DNA of 64,000 bases from Bacillota bacterium (GCA_023417475.1 JAEZFP010000023.1:1-64000), one strand, 5' to 3'. Shown: positions 44,934-53,380, counted from the stretch's first letter. Notes: a model not told the origin generated them from the letters alone. Numbers and translations are program-made.

Positions 44934-46169
44934 ATGATCAGTATTGACGAAGAGATCCGAATCATTGCCAAAGGAGCGGGTGAGCTAATCGATTATGCGG
45001 ACTTGCGGAGCAAGCTGGAGTATTCGCGGCGTCAAGGTCAACCGCTTGTGGTCAAACTGGGAATGGACCCTTCGGCCCCCGATATCCATCTCGGCCATAC
45101 GGTTGTCTTACGCAAGATCAAACAGTTGCAGGACCTCGGCCATCAAGCCGTAATCATCATCGGCGATTTTACCGGCATGATCGGCGACCCAACCGGCAAA
45201 TCCAAAACCCGCAAACAACTCAGCCGGGAAGCGGTGCTCGCCAACGCCCGGACCTACCAGACCCAGATCGCCAAGATCCTCGATCCGACCAAAACCAGGA
45301 TCGTTTTTAACGGCGACTGGTTGGCCCCGCTCGATTTCGCCGCCGTGATCAAGCTGGCGTCCGGTTGCACCGTCGCCCGGATGTTGGAGCGGGAGGATTT
45401 TAAAAACCGCTTCGCCCTCCATCAGGAGATCGGGGTCCATGAGTTTTTCTATCCGTTGATGCAAGCGTACGACTCGGTGGCGATTCACGCCGATATCGAA
45501 CTGGGCGGGACCGATCAGCGCTTCAATATTCTGATGGGCCGCAACCTGCAGCGGGATTACGGCCAGGAACGGCAGGTGGCGCTGTTTATGCCGCTGTTGG
45601 TGGGGACCGACGGCACTGAAAAGATGAGTAAAAGTTTGGGCAACTACATCGGAATCGACGAAACGCCCAACACCATTTACGGTAAAGCCATGTCCATTCC
45701 CGACGAACTGATCATTTCCTATTTCGCGTTGGCGACCGACATCCATCCCGATACCCTCGCAGCGTTGCGGCAGGATTACGCCGACGGAACGGTTCAGCCG
45801 CGGGATCTTAAAATGCGCTTGGCTAAGGAACTGGTCCGGCTGTATCACGGCGCAACCCCGGCACAAGCTGCCGAAGCCCATTTCATTCAGGTATTTCAAC
45901 AAAAGTCGCTCCCGGCCGAGTTGCCGGCGCTCCCGCTCTCCCGTGCCCTGCTTGCCGAAGACCGGATCGAGCTCGGGCAATTGCTGGTCGCCGTGGGATT
46001 CGCCCCCTCCAAAAACGAGGCGAAACGGCTGATCCAACAAGGCGCAGTGAAGCTTGACGGCGTGAAAACGACGACATTGGGAACGGTTCAAGCGCGGGAA
46101 GGGTTGGTTTTGCAAGTGGGGAAATTGCGGTTCGGGAAGCTCACGTTGGAATCAGACCGCTTCAAATAA
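44934..46169 (+). CDS. tyrS: Tyrosyl-tRNA synthetase (TyrZ-like class)
   Basis: About 411 residues from the ATG with TGAGGAGG 9 nt upstream; in-frame TTGs precede it. HIGH-equivalent is DIHLGHTVVLRKI, the KMSKS motif is TEKMSKSLGNYIG, and Tyr-binding GTDQRFNILMGRNLQ is present. The C-terminal S4-type RNA-binding domain covers ELGQLLVAVGFAPSKNEAKRLIQQGAV. It resembles the TyrZ/TyrRS class with a HLGH motif. Regulated by the preceding T-box. Confidence 0.95.
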   Translation: MISIDEEIRIIAKGAGELIDYADLRSKLEYSRRQGQPLVVKLGMDPSAPDIHLGHTVVLRKIKQLQDLGHQAVIIIGDFTGMIGDPTGKSKTRKQLSREAVLANARTYQTQIAKILDPTKTRIVFNGDWLAPLDFAAVIKLASGCTVARMLEREDFKNRFALHQEIGVHEFFYPLMQAYDSVAIHADIELGGTDQRFNILMGRNLQRDYGQERQVALFMPLLVGTDGTEKMSKSLGNYIGIDETPNTIYGKAMSIPDELIISYFALATDIHPDTLAALRQDYADGTVQPRDLKMRLAKELVRLYHGATPAQAAEAHFIQVFQQKSLPAELPALPLSRALLAEDRIELGQLLVAVGFAPSKNEAKRLIQQGAVKLDGVKTTTLGTVQAREGLVLQVGKLRFGKLTLESDRFK

Positions 46170-46237
46170 TATATTCCCTCTTGAGCTTTTCGATTGCACA
46201 CCTACTATATTGAATACTATCTTCAATTTCACCTTTT

Positions 46238-46263
46238 CGGCACCCCGAATAGCCGGGGTGCCG
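46238..46263. repeat. 10-bp-arm hairpin at the left edge of the AT-rich island
   Basis: CGGCACCCCG and CGGGGTGCCG are perfect inverted copies separated by 6 nt. No T run follows, so it may be an imperfect terminator or a boundary structure between tyrS and the island. Confidence 0.5.
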
Positions 46264-46286
46264 AACTCCCCCCAGATTTAAATACG

Positions 46287-46787
46287 TCATTTCATTTTTG
46301 CAATTGGAAAACTATTACCATAAGAAATGTTCCATTCATCAATATTCATAACAACAAAACTCGAAATCAGTTCATGTTTAATATCTGGATCCTTTTGCAA
46401 ATCAAATGGCAGTTGTTTCATTATTTTGGAAGTCACTAATTTCCGAATCACACTATCAGCTGTTTTACATTCTAAGATATAGATATATTCATATTTCTTA
46501 TTTTTATTGCAAGACATTAGGTAAATAATAGTGTCATAATACTTTCTTGCAATTTCAATATAATGTTCTCCAGTACGAATTTTATTTTCAAACGCATCTG
46601 GATTGATCGCTCCCGGTATAGTGGAGTTTTTATATTCTATCAATAAAAACTTATCCACGGTTTCTACGACAAAATCGACATCTTTGAGAAATAGTTTCTG
46701 ATATTTATCACTTAACATGAAAGCATTGATTGCATTTGTGAAATTAAAAGAATAGTATCTATTTTCATCACTAAATATCTTTTCCAT
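46287..46787 (-). CDS. Uncharacterised protein, PD-(D/E)XK nuclease-like, partner of the ATPase
   Basis: 166 residues from the ATG one base after the ATPase stop codon. No confident family assignment. DVDFVVETVDKFLLIEYKNS places Asp38, Glu51 and Lys53 in the spacing of a PD-(D/E)XK core (D, then ExK on the next strand). YEYIYILECKTAD could supply a further acidic/lysine strand. Codon use is AT-rich, like its partner. I infer a nuclease; it could also be a non-catalytic restriction-like fold. Confidence 0.6.
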   Translation of the reverse strand: MEKIFSDENRYYSFNFTNAINAFMLSDKYQKLFLKDVDFVVETVDKFLLIEYKNSTIPGAINPDAFENKIRTGEHYIEIARKYYDTIIYLMSCNKNKKYEYIYILECKTADSVIRKLVTSKIMKQLPFDLQKDPDIKHELISSFVVMNIDEWNISYGNSFPIAKMK

Positions 46788-46788
46788 G

Positions 46789-47805
46789 TTAGTCACCAAG
46801 GTTCTTATTGATAACTTCATCTAGCAACACATTATAAGCTTTAATAATTGGATTTTCAGTTAGATCACGAAAAAAACGATTTTGATTACAAACGACTTTA
46901 CTTTCACCATTTTTCGTTAATGAATAAAACATAACCTTATCTTCAGGTATCATATTTACTTCAAAATACTTTGCCAATATATAATCGTGTGTAGCAAGAA
47001 AAATCTGGACTCCCTCACGTTGAAGTTCTAATAAAATATCAACCAAGGCCGAAACAGCTACAGGATTAATATTTGCTTCTGGTTCATCCCAAAATAGAAT
47101 TGTGCCTCTTTCCAAAGTACCGTTTTTTATTAACTGCCACAATAGAGCTAATTTTCGAAGTCCTTCAGCAACTAAATGAAACTCTAATTTAGCTTGAGTG
47201 CCAGGTTTAAGATAGAATTTATCCTGTTCAATTGTAACACTTCCATCAAGTATATTTTTTAGTTTATCCATGTACTTTTTCATTACAGCAGGAACAGGGC
47301 CTGGATTGATGTTAATCTTTGCTGCGGCAATTATATCTACATATGTTTCATCAAAATCAATCGCATTTTTTAAATATGCAGCTTCAAATTGAAATGCATG
47401 AGATAATATTTCCTTAGCGGGAATAAATGTGCTAATTAACTTATCGTGTTGTTTTTCCCACTTTTCTTCGCCAGTTGTATCGGCATCCCACTTTTTCGTT
47501 TGGGTTGAAAACTTAGTCCTAATCGAAGCCAAATCAGAACTCACTTCGACAGATGCTGTTACTCCTTTTTTAGCTCGTTTAACTAATCGAGTGATGTTAC
47601 TTCCATCCGGTCGAAACACCCCAACAAGTTTTTGAGGGAAAGAAACATCTTTTCGCGAAGCTTGACATGCTGCATATAAAACTTTCATAATATGTGTTTT
47701 GCCGGTTCCATTTTCACCAATAAAAATATTGATCCCATCAGAAAACTCTAGTTCTAATTTATCAAAAACAGTAAAACTTTCTAATCTTAGTTTTTTGAGC
47801 GGCAT
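46789..47805 (-). CDS. AAA/ABC-type ATPase (OLD/RecF-like, AAA_15/AAA_21)
   Basis: 338 residues with an SMC/RecF-like nucleotide-binding fold: Walker A IFIGENGTGKTHI (30-39), a signature-like segment VAEGLRKLALLW (~212-223), Walker B TILFWDEPEANINP (Asp240-Glu241) and a switch histidine in FLATHDYIL (His273). No TOPRIM domain is visible, unlike full OLD proteins. Its stop abuts the nuclease-like gene, and both are strikingly AT-rich compared with neighbours. Such ATPase + nuclease pairs often act in phage or plasmid defence, but no named system fits exactly. Confidence 0.82.
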   Translation of the reverse strand: MPLKKLRLESFTVFDKLELEFSDGINIFIGENGTGKTHIMKVLYAACQASRKDVSFPQKLVGVFRPDGSNITRLVKRAKKGVTASVEVSSDLASIRTKFSTQTKKWDADTTGEEKWEKQHDKLISTFIPAKEILSHAFQFEAAYLKNAIDFDETYVDIIAAAKININPGPVPAVMKKYMDKLKNILDGSVTIEQDKFYLKPGTQAKLEFHLVAEGLRKLALLWQLIKNGTLERGTILFWDEPEANINPVAVSALVDILLELQREGVQIFLATHDYILAKYFEVNMIPEDKVMFYSLTKNGESKVVCNQNRFFRDLTENPIIKAYNVLLDEVINKNLGD

Positions 47806-48173
47806 AGCAACACCCCCGTGCTTAACTTTTTGAATCTTGACTATTTTGTCCTATATCACCTTAATCGTATACATTCCGTACTTTTATCCCAATATACTTA
47901 TCCCCTGAAAATGTGAATCAATTAAGTATAGTTCGGGGAAAACCCGCTTAGTTCCTGCCATTACAAAGTCATTTTGTTAAGACGCAGTTGAAGTACTTTA
48001 AAATGCTTTTAAAAGATGGATTACAAGTGCATCGAAGGTACTAGGAACTTCCCTTTTTTTATTTATCAAAGATTTACTGTCGTTTTCCAATGCTTTGTCA
48101 AGTAAAAGACGCATAGTCATGTGTTCTAAAAGCTCACGAAAAATGAGAAGCTTTTCTAGGAATTACAGTATCG
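47806..48173. other. AT-rich intergenic flank of the ATPase gene
   Basis: About 370 nt holding the likely promoter of the ATPase/nuclease pair; GGGGGTG-type bases lie just ahead of the ATPase start. No gene or known RNA seen. Confidence 0.4.
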
Positions 48174-48203
48174 ATATAGGGTTAAAACCGGTTAACCCTA
48201 TAT
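48174..48203. repeat. Perfect 30-bp inverted repeat with 6-bp centre
   Basis: ATATAGGGTTAA and TTAACCCTATAT are perfect inverted copies flanking AACCGG. It lies inside the AT-rich island and has no T tract. It could be an operator, a transposon relic or an att-like site. Confidence 0.7.
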
Positions 48204-48266
48204 GTGAATTCTTTTAAATTAATAAATTTGTTTTCTATTCAGTATAATAAAAGGAAATAATCAAAA

Positions 48267-48476
48267 TTATCTCTCCTAAGACCCAAATTCTACTTCTTTC
48301 CCCAGGAATTCTATTTCCAACTTCTGAAATTCTATTTCTAACCACCGGATTTTCATTTCTAACTTCCAAAATTACATTTATAGGTTCCGGAATTCTATTT
48401 CCAACTACCAGAATTCTGTTTTTTGATTCTTTAATTCTATTTCTAGCCACAGAAAAACTATTTTTACTTTTTCATT
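48267..48476. repeat. Ten-unit 21-bp-period array, unrelated in sequence to the first
   Basis: Units start at 48267, 48288, 48309, 48330, 48351, 48372, 48393, 48414, 48435 and 48456. The best consensus is TTCTATTTCTAACTTCCGGAA with considerable drift, but with no indels. On the minus strand it lies in an open frame of 71 codons with a heptad pattern (for example VVRNRIS, EVGNRIP), lacking a ribosome binding site. It sits in the AT-rich island 3' of the palindrome. Confidence 0.85.
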
Positions 48477-48599
48477 TTCACTAGCAAAGAACAATTTAAA
48501 TCCCCTCCCAACGCATGAATCCAACCGCCCCCGGAAACCCTCAATAAAAACCGAAAGAAGGGTTATTCAATCAAAGCCAAACTCGCGCGGCCGGTCGCC

Positions 48600-49172
48600 A
48601 TGGCGGTATGGTTCCTCTTGATCGCTGCCGCCGTTTTCGCCCAGACCGGGAAGACCTTTACTTTAGATGAACTTGCCAAGTACAACGGTAAAAATGGCGC
48701 CAAAGCCTATGTGGCGGTGAACGGGACGGTTTATGACGTCACCGGTCTGCCCCAGTGGCCCCAGGGAAAGCATTTCTGCCCCGGTTCGGTCGCAGGCACG
48801 GATATCACCGATCTTTACCAACGTTCCCCCCATATGAAACGGAGCAACTATCTCGCCCGTTTTCCGGTCGTCGGCACCTTGGTCGGGTCAACCCAACCAG
48901 CGCCGTCACCCAGCCCGCTGGTGAGCGGTTCGCCCTTGCCGACAACCAACCCGCAGCCACGGGTAGGCGTTTACATCGCTCCCCAACAGCCAGCCATGTT
49001 GATAGGCCAGGGGAAAGAACAGATAATTCAACCAATGGCTGCCGAGCCAAAACTCATACGGCAGCCGGCTCACCGCAAAGATTATCATGCCGACGATCAT
49101 TACCACCAGCAGTCCCAAGGCGACCACCCCCAGTCGCATTCCCAGACCGGTCCAAAAACCGCCGTGGCTTAG
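48600..49172 (+). CDS. Cytochrome b5-like heme-binding protein, possibly 5'-truncated
   Basis: The first ~95 residues match a cytochrome b5 domain: FTLDELAKYNGKNGAKAYVAV, YDVTGLPQWPQGKHF and SPHMKRSNYLARFPVVGTL, with candidate heme ligands His58 and His78. The ATG at 48600 has no ribosome binding site and falls within a hydrophobic helix whose frame stays open upstream to 48519, so the 5' end may have been lost or the start lies upstream without a standard codon. Residues beyond ~96 are Pro/Ser/Thr/Gln-rich and antisense to the ferric-reductase-like gene, so the native C terminus is doubtful. Confidence 0.6.
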   Translation: MAVWFLLIAAAVFAQTGKTFTLDELAKYNGKNGAKAYVAVNGTVYDVTGLPQWPQGKHFCPGSVAGTDITDLYQRSPHMKRSNYLARFPVVGTLVGSTQPAPSPSPLVSGSPLPTTNPQPRVGVYIAPQQPAMLIGQGKEQIIQPMAAEPKLIRQPAHRKDYHADDHYHQQSQGDHPQSHSQTGPKTAVA

Positions 49173-49483
49173 TAACAACAGATACCCCCATGACCCAGCG
49201 CCAATACGCAAGCGAAAACCCCCAGCCAATGATGCTGCCTTAACAAACGATCCTGGCCAAAGCACCGTTCAAGACTGGGAAACCGTGACCCAAGCAAAAA
49301 ACTCACAGCGAACAAGAACACGCCGGCCAGTCCGGCATAACGTAAAACCATATATAATAACACTTTGCCACCATCCTCACCCACACTGGGGGTTACCGGC
49401 GCCCGGCGTCGGGTGTCCGCCGTATTCGCGCCAGTGTTTATCCCTCCATAGTCTTCACCGTTGTTTCGCCGATTTATGAGCAT
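48906..49483 (-). pseudogene. Ferric reductase-like transmembrane protein, frameshifted
   Basis: Two overlapping minus-strand frames make one protein: the first includes LRYAGLAGVFLFAVSFLLG and HHWLGVFACVLALGHGG, the second continues YLLLLSHGGFWTGL, LGVVALGLLVVMIVGMIIF and LGSHWLNYLFFPLAYQHGW. These helices with their histidines resemble the heme-binding ferric reductase-like domain. The switch is at CATGGGGGTAT near 49182-49192; one more G in the G5 run would restore one frame. This could be a real mutation, slippage or a sequence error. The 3' half lies antisense to the cytochrome b5 gene. Confidence 0.6.
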
Positions 49484-49648
49484 AAAAAAACCGGGGCAAA
49501 ACTGCAAGCCACTAAAAAACCTCCGACTCAAAAGATTGACCTACAATATATCGTGATTAACCTTTTTAGGCTATCAATATATTGTAGGTCAATGGTATTT
49601 CGAGTAGTTTTTCAGTGGCCTCGCAAAACTGCCCCAGTTTTTTTATGC
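49480..49648. mobile_element. MITE-like 169-bp inverted-repeat element
   Basis: The two ends are inverted copies: GCATAAAAAAACCGGGGCA on the left matches the complement of TGCCCCAGTTTTTTTATGC on the right. Inner parts continue with AGCCACTAAAAAAC against GTTTTTCAGTGGC, and a perfect 17-bp core pairs ATTGACCTACAATATAT with ATATATTGTAGGTCAAT. The ~20-bp centre is unpaired. There is no ORF. This is the layout of paired IS ends, or MITE; it may also terminate transcription both ways. No target-site duplication was recognised. Confidence 0.6.
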
Positions 49649-49654
49649 CCAATA

Positions 49655-50152
49655 TCAGGCGCGAACGTCATAACCGCCGCAGCCGCCCCGACGCTGTTTG
49701 CCGCCTTTGCCCATCCGTTGTTCGGCTTTGGCGCGAAAACCTTCCATTTTTTTAAGTTGTTCGGGAGTTAAGACCGCTTTCAGCTTTTCCAGCATCGCCC
49801 GTTGTTTGGTGACCAGTTGCACCCGTAAACCGGTGATTTCTTTCTGCTTGTTCTCAAGCGCCGTTTGGCTTAAGGGATTTTGGCCCCATAATTGGCCCAG
49901 TTCCAGCTGCTTCTTTTCCAGATCGAAACGGATGCTTTGGGTGTCTTTCTGAAACTCCTGCCGGATCGCTAGCAATTTTTGTTCTTGATCGGCGGTCAAT
50001 TGTAACTTTTTGGCAAAACCCCGGCCCATTCCCGGACCAAATCCCGGAGCGCCGTCACTGTCGCCCGCTTTTGGGGCGGCACCCAACGCCGCAAACGAAA
50101 CCGTTCCGATCGTCAACGCCAGCACCAATAAGGTCAGTAATACTTTTTTCAT
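49655..50152 (-). CDS. Spy/CpxP-like periplasmic or secreted LTXXQ protein
   Basis: About 165 residues from the ATG with GAGGAGTGG. A signal peptide (MKKVLLTLLVLALTIGTVSFA) is followed by a helical region with the LTXXQ-type motifs KLQLTADQEQKLL and AVLTPEQLKKMEGF, and a Gly/Arg-rich tail ending QRRGGCGGYDVRA. In enterobacteria such proteins are envelope-stress chaperones and metal-responsive regulators; the role here is unknown. It is divergent from a two-component system. Confidence 0.82.
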   Translation of the reverse strand: MKKVLLTLLVLALTIGTVSFAALGAAPKAGDSDGAPGFGPGMGRGFAKKLQLTADQEQKLLAIRQEFQKDTQSIRFDLEKKQLELGQLWGQNPLSQTALENKQKEITGLRVQLVTKQRAMLEKLKAVLTPEQLKKMEGFRAKAEQRMGKGGKQRRGGCGGYDVRA

Positions 50153-50387
50153 TAATAATCCACTCCTCTTTTTTTGATTGAACCCTGCGGTCAATTTCCA
50201 TAACCTAACTATAGGCAAAAAGTATGCACGGTTCATGAAGAACTTATGGAGATTTTGTGGATTTTGCTTTCTTCAGGAGATGGAAGAAAGGATTCCCATT
50301 GACAACACCGAAATACTGTAGCAATCCCCCAGCGCGGTTCGGGCAGAATAAGTTTTGAAATCAATGGAGAAACCGGAGTGATATTTG

Positions 50388-51098
50388 ATGGCGCGGATCG
50401 TCGTGGTCGAAGATGAATTGAAGATTTTGCAAATTATCCGGGCTTATCTTGAAAAAGAAGGTTTTGACGTAGTTACCGCCAGCGACGGCAGTAAAGCGTT
50501 GGAGATCATTAAAGAGGCCAAACCCGACCTGCTGGTGCTGGATCTGATGTTGCCCGGTCTGCCCGGCGAAGAGATCCTGGCCCGGGTCCGCCAGTCCTCG
50601 GATATCCCGGTGATCATCCTCTCCGCCAAAAGTTCCGAAGACGAACGGATCTTCGGCCTTAATATCGGAGCCGACGATTATTTGATCAAACCGTTTAGCC
50701 CCCGGGAATTGGTCGCCCGGGTCTTCGCCCAGTTGCGCCGGTATAAGCCGGCGTTAGCGCCCGGCCCGGTTTTTTTATCGTTTAACGACGGTCAACTGGT
50801 CGTCGACCCGGAAAAACACGAGGTCTTTCGCGAACGGCAGACCGTCAATCTAACTCCCACCGAATTTAAGATGTTGTTATTACTGGCCCAGACCCCGGGG
50901 CGAGTGTACACCCGGGCGCAACTGCTGGAACACGCCCAAGGCTTCTCCTTTGAAGGGTATGACCGGACCGTTGACAGCCATATCAAAAACCTCCGCCAAA
51001 AGGTAGAGCCCAATCCCAATGAGCCCAGCTTCATTCAGACCGTTTTTGGCGTCGGCTATAAATTTGGAGGAACCCGCGATGCAGGCGCCGATACGTAA
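50388..51098 (+). CDS. OmpR/PhoB-family response regulator
   Basis: 236 residues. The N-terminal receiver domain has the acidic pocket near VVEDELKIL, the phosphoacceptor Asp in LLVLDLMLPGLPG and the conserved Lys in DDYLIKPFSPREL. The C-terminal winged helix ends with RTVDSHIKNLRQKVEPNP and VFGVGYKFGG. GGAGTG lies upstream of the ATG, and the stop overlaps the kinase start by 20 nt. It is divergent from the Spy-like gene, suggesting regulation of that gene. Confidence 0.93.
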   Translation: MARIVVVEDELKILQIIRAYLEKEGFDVVTASDGSKALEIIKEAKPDLLVLDLMLPGLPGEEILARVRQSSDIPVIILSAKSSEDERIFGLNIGADDYLIKPFSPRELVARVFAQLRRYKPALAPGPVFLSFNDGQLVVDPEKHEVFRERQTVNLTPTEFKMLLLLAQTPGRVYTRAQLLEHAQGFSFEGYDRTVDSHIKNLRQKVEPNPNEPSFIQTVFGVGYKFGGTRDAGADT

Positions 51099-52410
51099 GA
51101 AGATTACGCTGATCATCGTGGCGGTGGCGTTGGGTGGTATTTTGCTCTCGGGGTTGACGATCCACTACTCGCTGAACCGCCAGTTTCAATTTTACCTCCG
51201 CCACGGCGAACAAGCGCGCCAGGACCAGATCGTCCAGGCGTTGGCCGACATTTACGTCGACTTTAACGGTTGGGACAATCTCCCGCCCCGGATGGAAGTC
51301 AGCCGGGGCATTATGACCGGTGGCTTGCGTTTTGTCACCGATAACCAAGGCAATGTGGTCTTAAGCAACCGGCGCGAGATGATGATGCCCGGTTCCAGTC
51401 CGTTGATGCAACGCCCGGTCGTGGTCGACGGCGTGACGGTCGGCGTCGCCTTTTTTGGCCGGACCGTCTTTGAAAATCTACTCAGCCAGCAAGACCAGTT
51501 ATTCCGAAACACCATCAACCGTTCGATCCTGATCACCCTGTTATTCACGGCAGTGCTGGCGTTTGGCGTGGCGTTAGTTTTTGCGCGACGGCTTTCCGCC
51601 CCCATTCTGGAGATGAACCGGACCGCCCGGGCTATGACCGACGGTCACTTGGACAGCCGAATCAACAATTTGCCCCAGGACGAACTGGGCGAGTTGGGCG
51701 CCAGTCTCAATAATTTGGCGTCCCGACTGAAAGAGGCCGACACGCTCCGCAAACAGATGACCGCCGATGTGGCCCACGACCTACGGACGCCTTTGGCCAC
51801 CATCCGCAGTTACCTTGAGGGCATGATCGACCGGGTCATTCCGACCTCCCCGGAAAACCTGGAGTCATTGTTGGATGAAGTCAAACGCTTAACCGGATTG
51901 ATCAGCGATCTACAGGAGATTGCCCAAGCCGATCTGGCGATCCGGCATTTCCATCCCGAACCCTTGGAACTGCGGGACTTTTTGGCGGGAATGGTACAAC
52001 GGGTCACGCCGGTTTTCCAAGAAAAAAACCAACAACTGACGTTAGTGGCCGCCAATCCGGTGACCATTGGGACCGACCGGAACGCCCTGACCAAAATTAT
52101 GGATAATCTGATCTCCAACGCTCATAAATATACGCCGCCGGGCAAAACGGTCCGGATTGAAGTCGAAACGACGCCAACCGCCGTCCGGATTCAGGTCCGG
52201 GACGAAGGGATCGGCATCCCGGCCAAAGACCTGCCCTACATCTTTGAACGGTTCTACCGCAGCGATCCTTCCCGCAATCGCGCCAGCGGCGGTTTTGGTC
52301 TTGGTTTGACCATTGTCAAGGAATTAACCGAGGGGTTGGGCGGGACGGTGACCGCCGCCAGTGTCCCCGATCAGGGCAGCACCTTTACGGTGACGTTACC
52401 CATCGCTTAG
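51079..52410 (+). CDS. Membrane sensor histidine kinase
   Basis: About 443 residues, starting at the ATG with TTGGAGG. Two membrane helices flank an extracytoplasmic region of ~130 residues; HAMP follows (RRLSAPILEMNRTARAM). The phosphoacceptor is in VAHDLRTPLATIRSY, with N-box MDNLISNAHKYT and G-boxes DEGIGIPAKDL and GGFGLGLTI. Cognate to the preceding regulator by overlap. The signal is unknown. Confidence 0.93.
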   Translation: MQAPIRKKITLIIVAVALGGILLSGLTIHYSLNRQFQFYLRHGEQARQDQIVQALADIYVDFNGWDNLPPRMEVSRGIMTGGLRFVTDNQGNVVLSNRREMMMPGSSPLMQRPVVVDGVTVGVAFFGRTVFENLLSQQDQLFRNTINRSILITLLFTAVLAFGVALVFARRLSAPILEMNRTARAMTDGHLDSRINNLPQDELGELGASLNNLASRLKEADTLRKQMTADVAHDLRTPLATIRSYLEGMIDRVIPTSPENLESLLDEVKRLTGLISDLQEIAQADLAIRHFHPEPLELRDFLAGMVQRVTPVFQEKNQQLTLVAANPVTIGTDRNALTKIMDNLISNAHKYTPPGKTVRIEVETTPTAVRIQVRDEGIGIPAKDLPYIFERFYRSDPSRNRASGGFGLGLTIVKELTEGLGGTVTAASVPDQGSTFTVTLPIA

Positions 52411-52418
52411 GAGTGGCC

Positions 52419-52625
52419 ATGGAACCAACGCGGATCAATTGCTATCATTGCCAACATTTCTACATTACCTGGGAAAAGTCGTTTCCCAACGGTTGTAAGG
52501 CTTACGGCTTCAAGTCGCAAAGGCTTCCTTCGGCCTTGGTCTTTGAATCCTCGCAGCAGCCTTGTTCCTATTTTCAACCGAAAACCCGTCCCAACCTGAT
52601 CGGACGGCCGGACTCGCCGCAATAA
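52419..52625 (+). CDS. Small cysteine-rich zinc-binding-like protein
   Basis: 68 residues from the ATG after AGGAGTGG. The Cys pairs CYHCQHFYITWEKSFPNGCKAYG and QQPCSYFQP suggest a zinc site. Similar short proteins occur in Firmicutes as conserved hypotheticals; the function is unknown. Confidence 0.7.
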   Translation: MEPTRINCYHCQHFYITWEKSFPNGCKAYGFKSQRLPSALVFESSQQPCSYFQPKTRPNLIGRPDSPQ

Positions 52626-52685
52626 CTAAGGAATCCGCCCACCAATGGAAACGCCCCAGCGTAGGCCGGGGCATTTCCATTGCTG

Positions 52686-53099
52686 TTAGTGAATATCGAT
52701 CTTGCGAACCGGAATCTTTTCCTCCGCCGCTTTGGGCAAGGTCAACTTCAAAATTCCGTCTTTAAACTCGGCTTCGATCGCCTCCCGGTTGACACCATTC
52801 AGGATAAAGCTCCTACTGACTTGGGCGACACGCCGTTCTTTCCGCAAGTAATTGCTTTGGGTTTCTTCCCGTCCTTCATCCCGTTTGGCGCTAATGGTTA
52901 AGCGATCATCGTTCACTTCGACCGTGATAGCTTCTTTACTGAATCCTGGCAATTCCGCTTCAAGCAGATAGGCCGAACCCGTATCCGAGATATCGGTCTT
53001 GAATGAAGCAAGACCGCTACGGAACACCTCCTCGCCAAAAAGCTCCGGAAAGAATTTGCGCTCCCACTCATTGAATCGGAAAGGTACTAAATCAAACAT
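52686..53099 (-). CDS. Small heat-shock protein (Hsp20/alpha-crystallin)
   Basis: 137 residues; the ATG of MFDLVPFRFNEWERKF is taken as start. The alpha-crystallin domain spans DISDTGSAYLLEAELPGF to FKDGILKLTLPKA, including the AxxxxGVL-like NGVNREAIEAEFKDGIL. The C-terminal IxI-like KIPVRKIDIH is present. An ATP-independent chaperone of cytosolic proteins. Confidence 0.9.
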   Translation of the reverse strand: MFDLVPFRFNEWERKFFPELFGEEVFRSGLASFKTDISDTGSAYLLEAELPGFSKEAITVEVNDDRLTISAKRDEGREETQSNYLRKERRVAQVSRSFILNGVNREAIEAEFKDGILKLTLPKAAEEKIPVRKIDIH

Positions 53100-53380
53100 T
53101 CGCGACACCTCCATTTAACTTTCTCTGACCTTCTCTGACTTTATTGTAATCCAAAATACTTATAACGCAAAATCCGCGAATGTTCGATTCAAAAAAGTTT
53201 CCGGCGGATTATGCCGCTGAAGCGTATTTATCGTTTTCTCTCACATCATTTCTTCATTTTTCACACAATTTCTAAATCGCTTTATAAAAGTCAAAGAACG
53301 TAAGGATCGGAATGACAAGCAAAAACCGCCCCTTTGTTCCAGGACGGTTGGCGTAGGTACCCTTTGGTCAATTGTATTGT

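Noticed and set aside
45108..46115. Long open frame antisense to tyrS
   Set aside because: It mirrors the strongly conserved TyrRS coding sequence and has no start signal or family resemblance.
48235..48450. 71-residue minus-strand frame in the second array
   Set aside because: It starts with GTG without a ribosome binding site and consists only of the repeat.
48755..49243. Second plus-strand frame across the cytochrome b5/ferric reductase region
   Set aside because: Its translation (Arg/Pro/His-rich) looks like a shadow; the membrane helices are in the minus frames.
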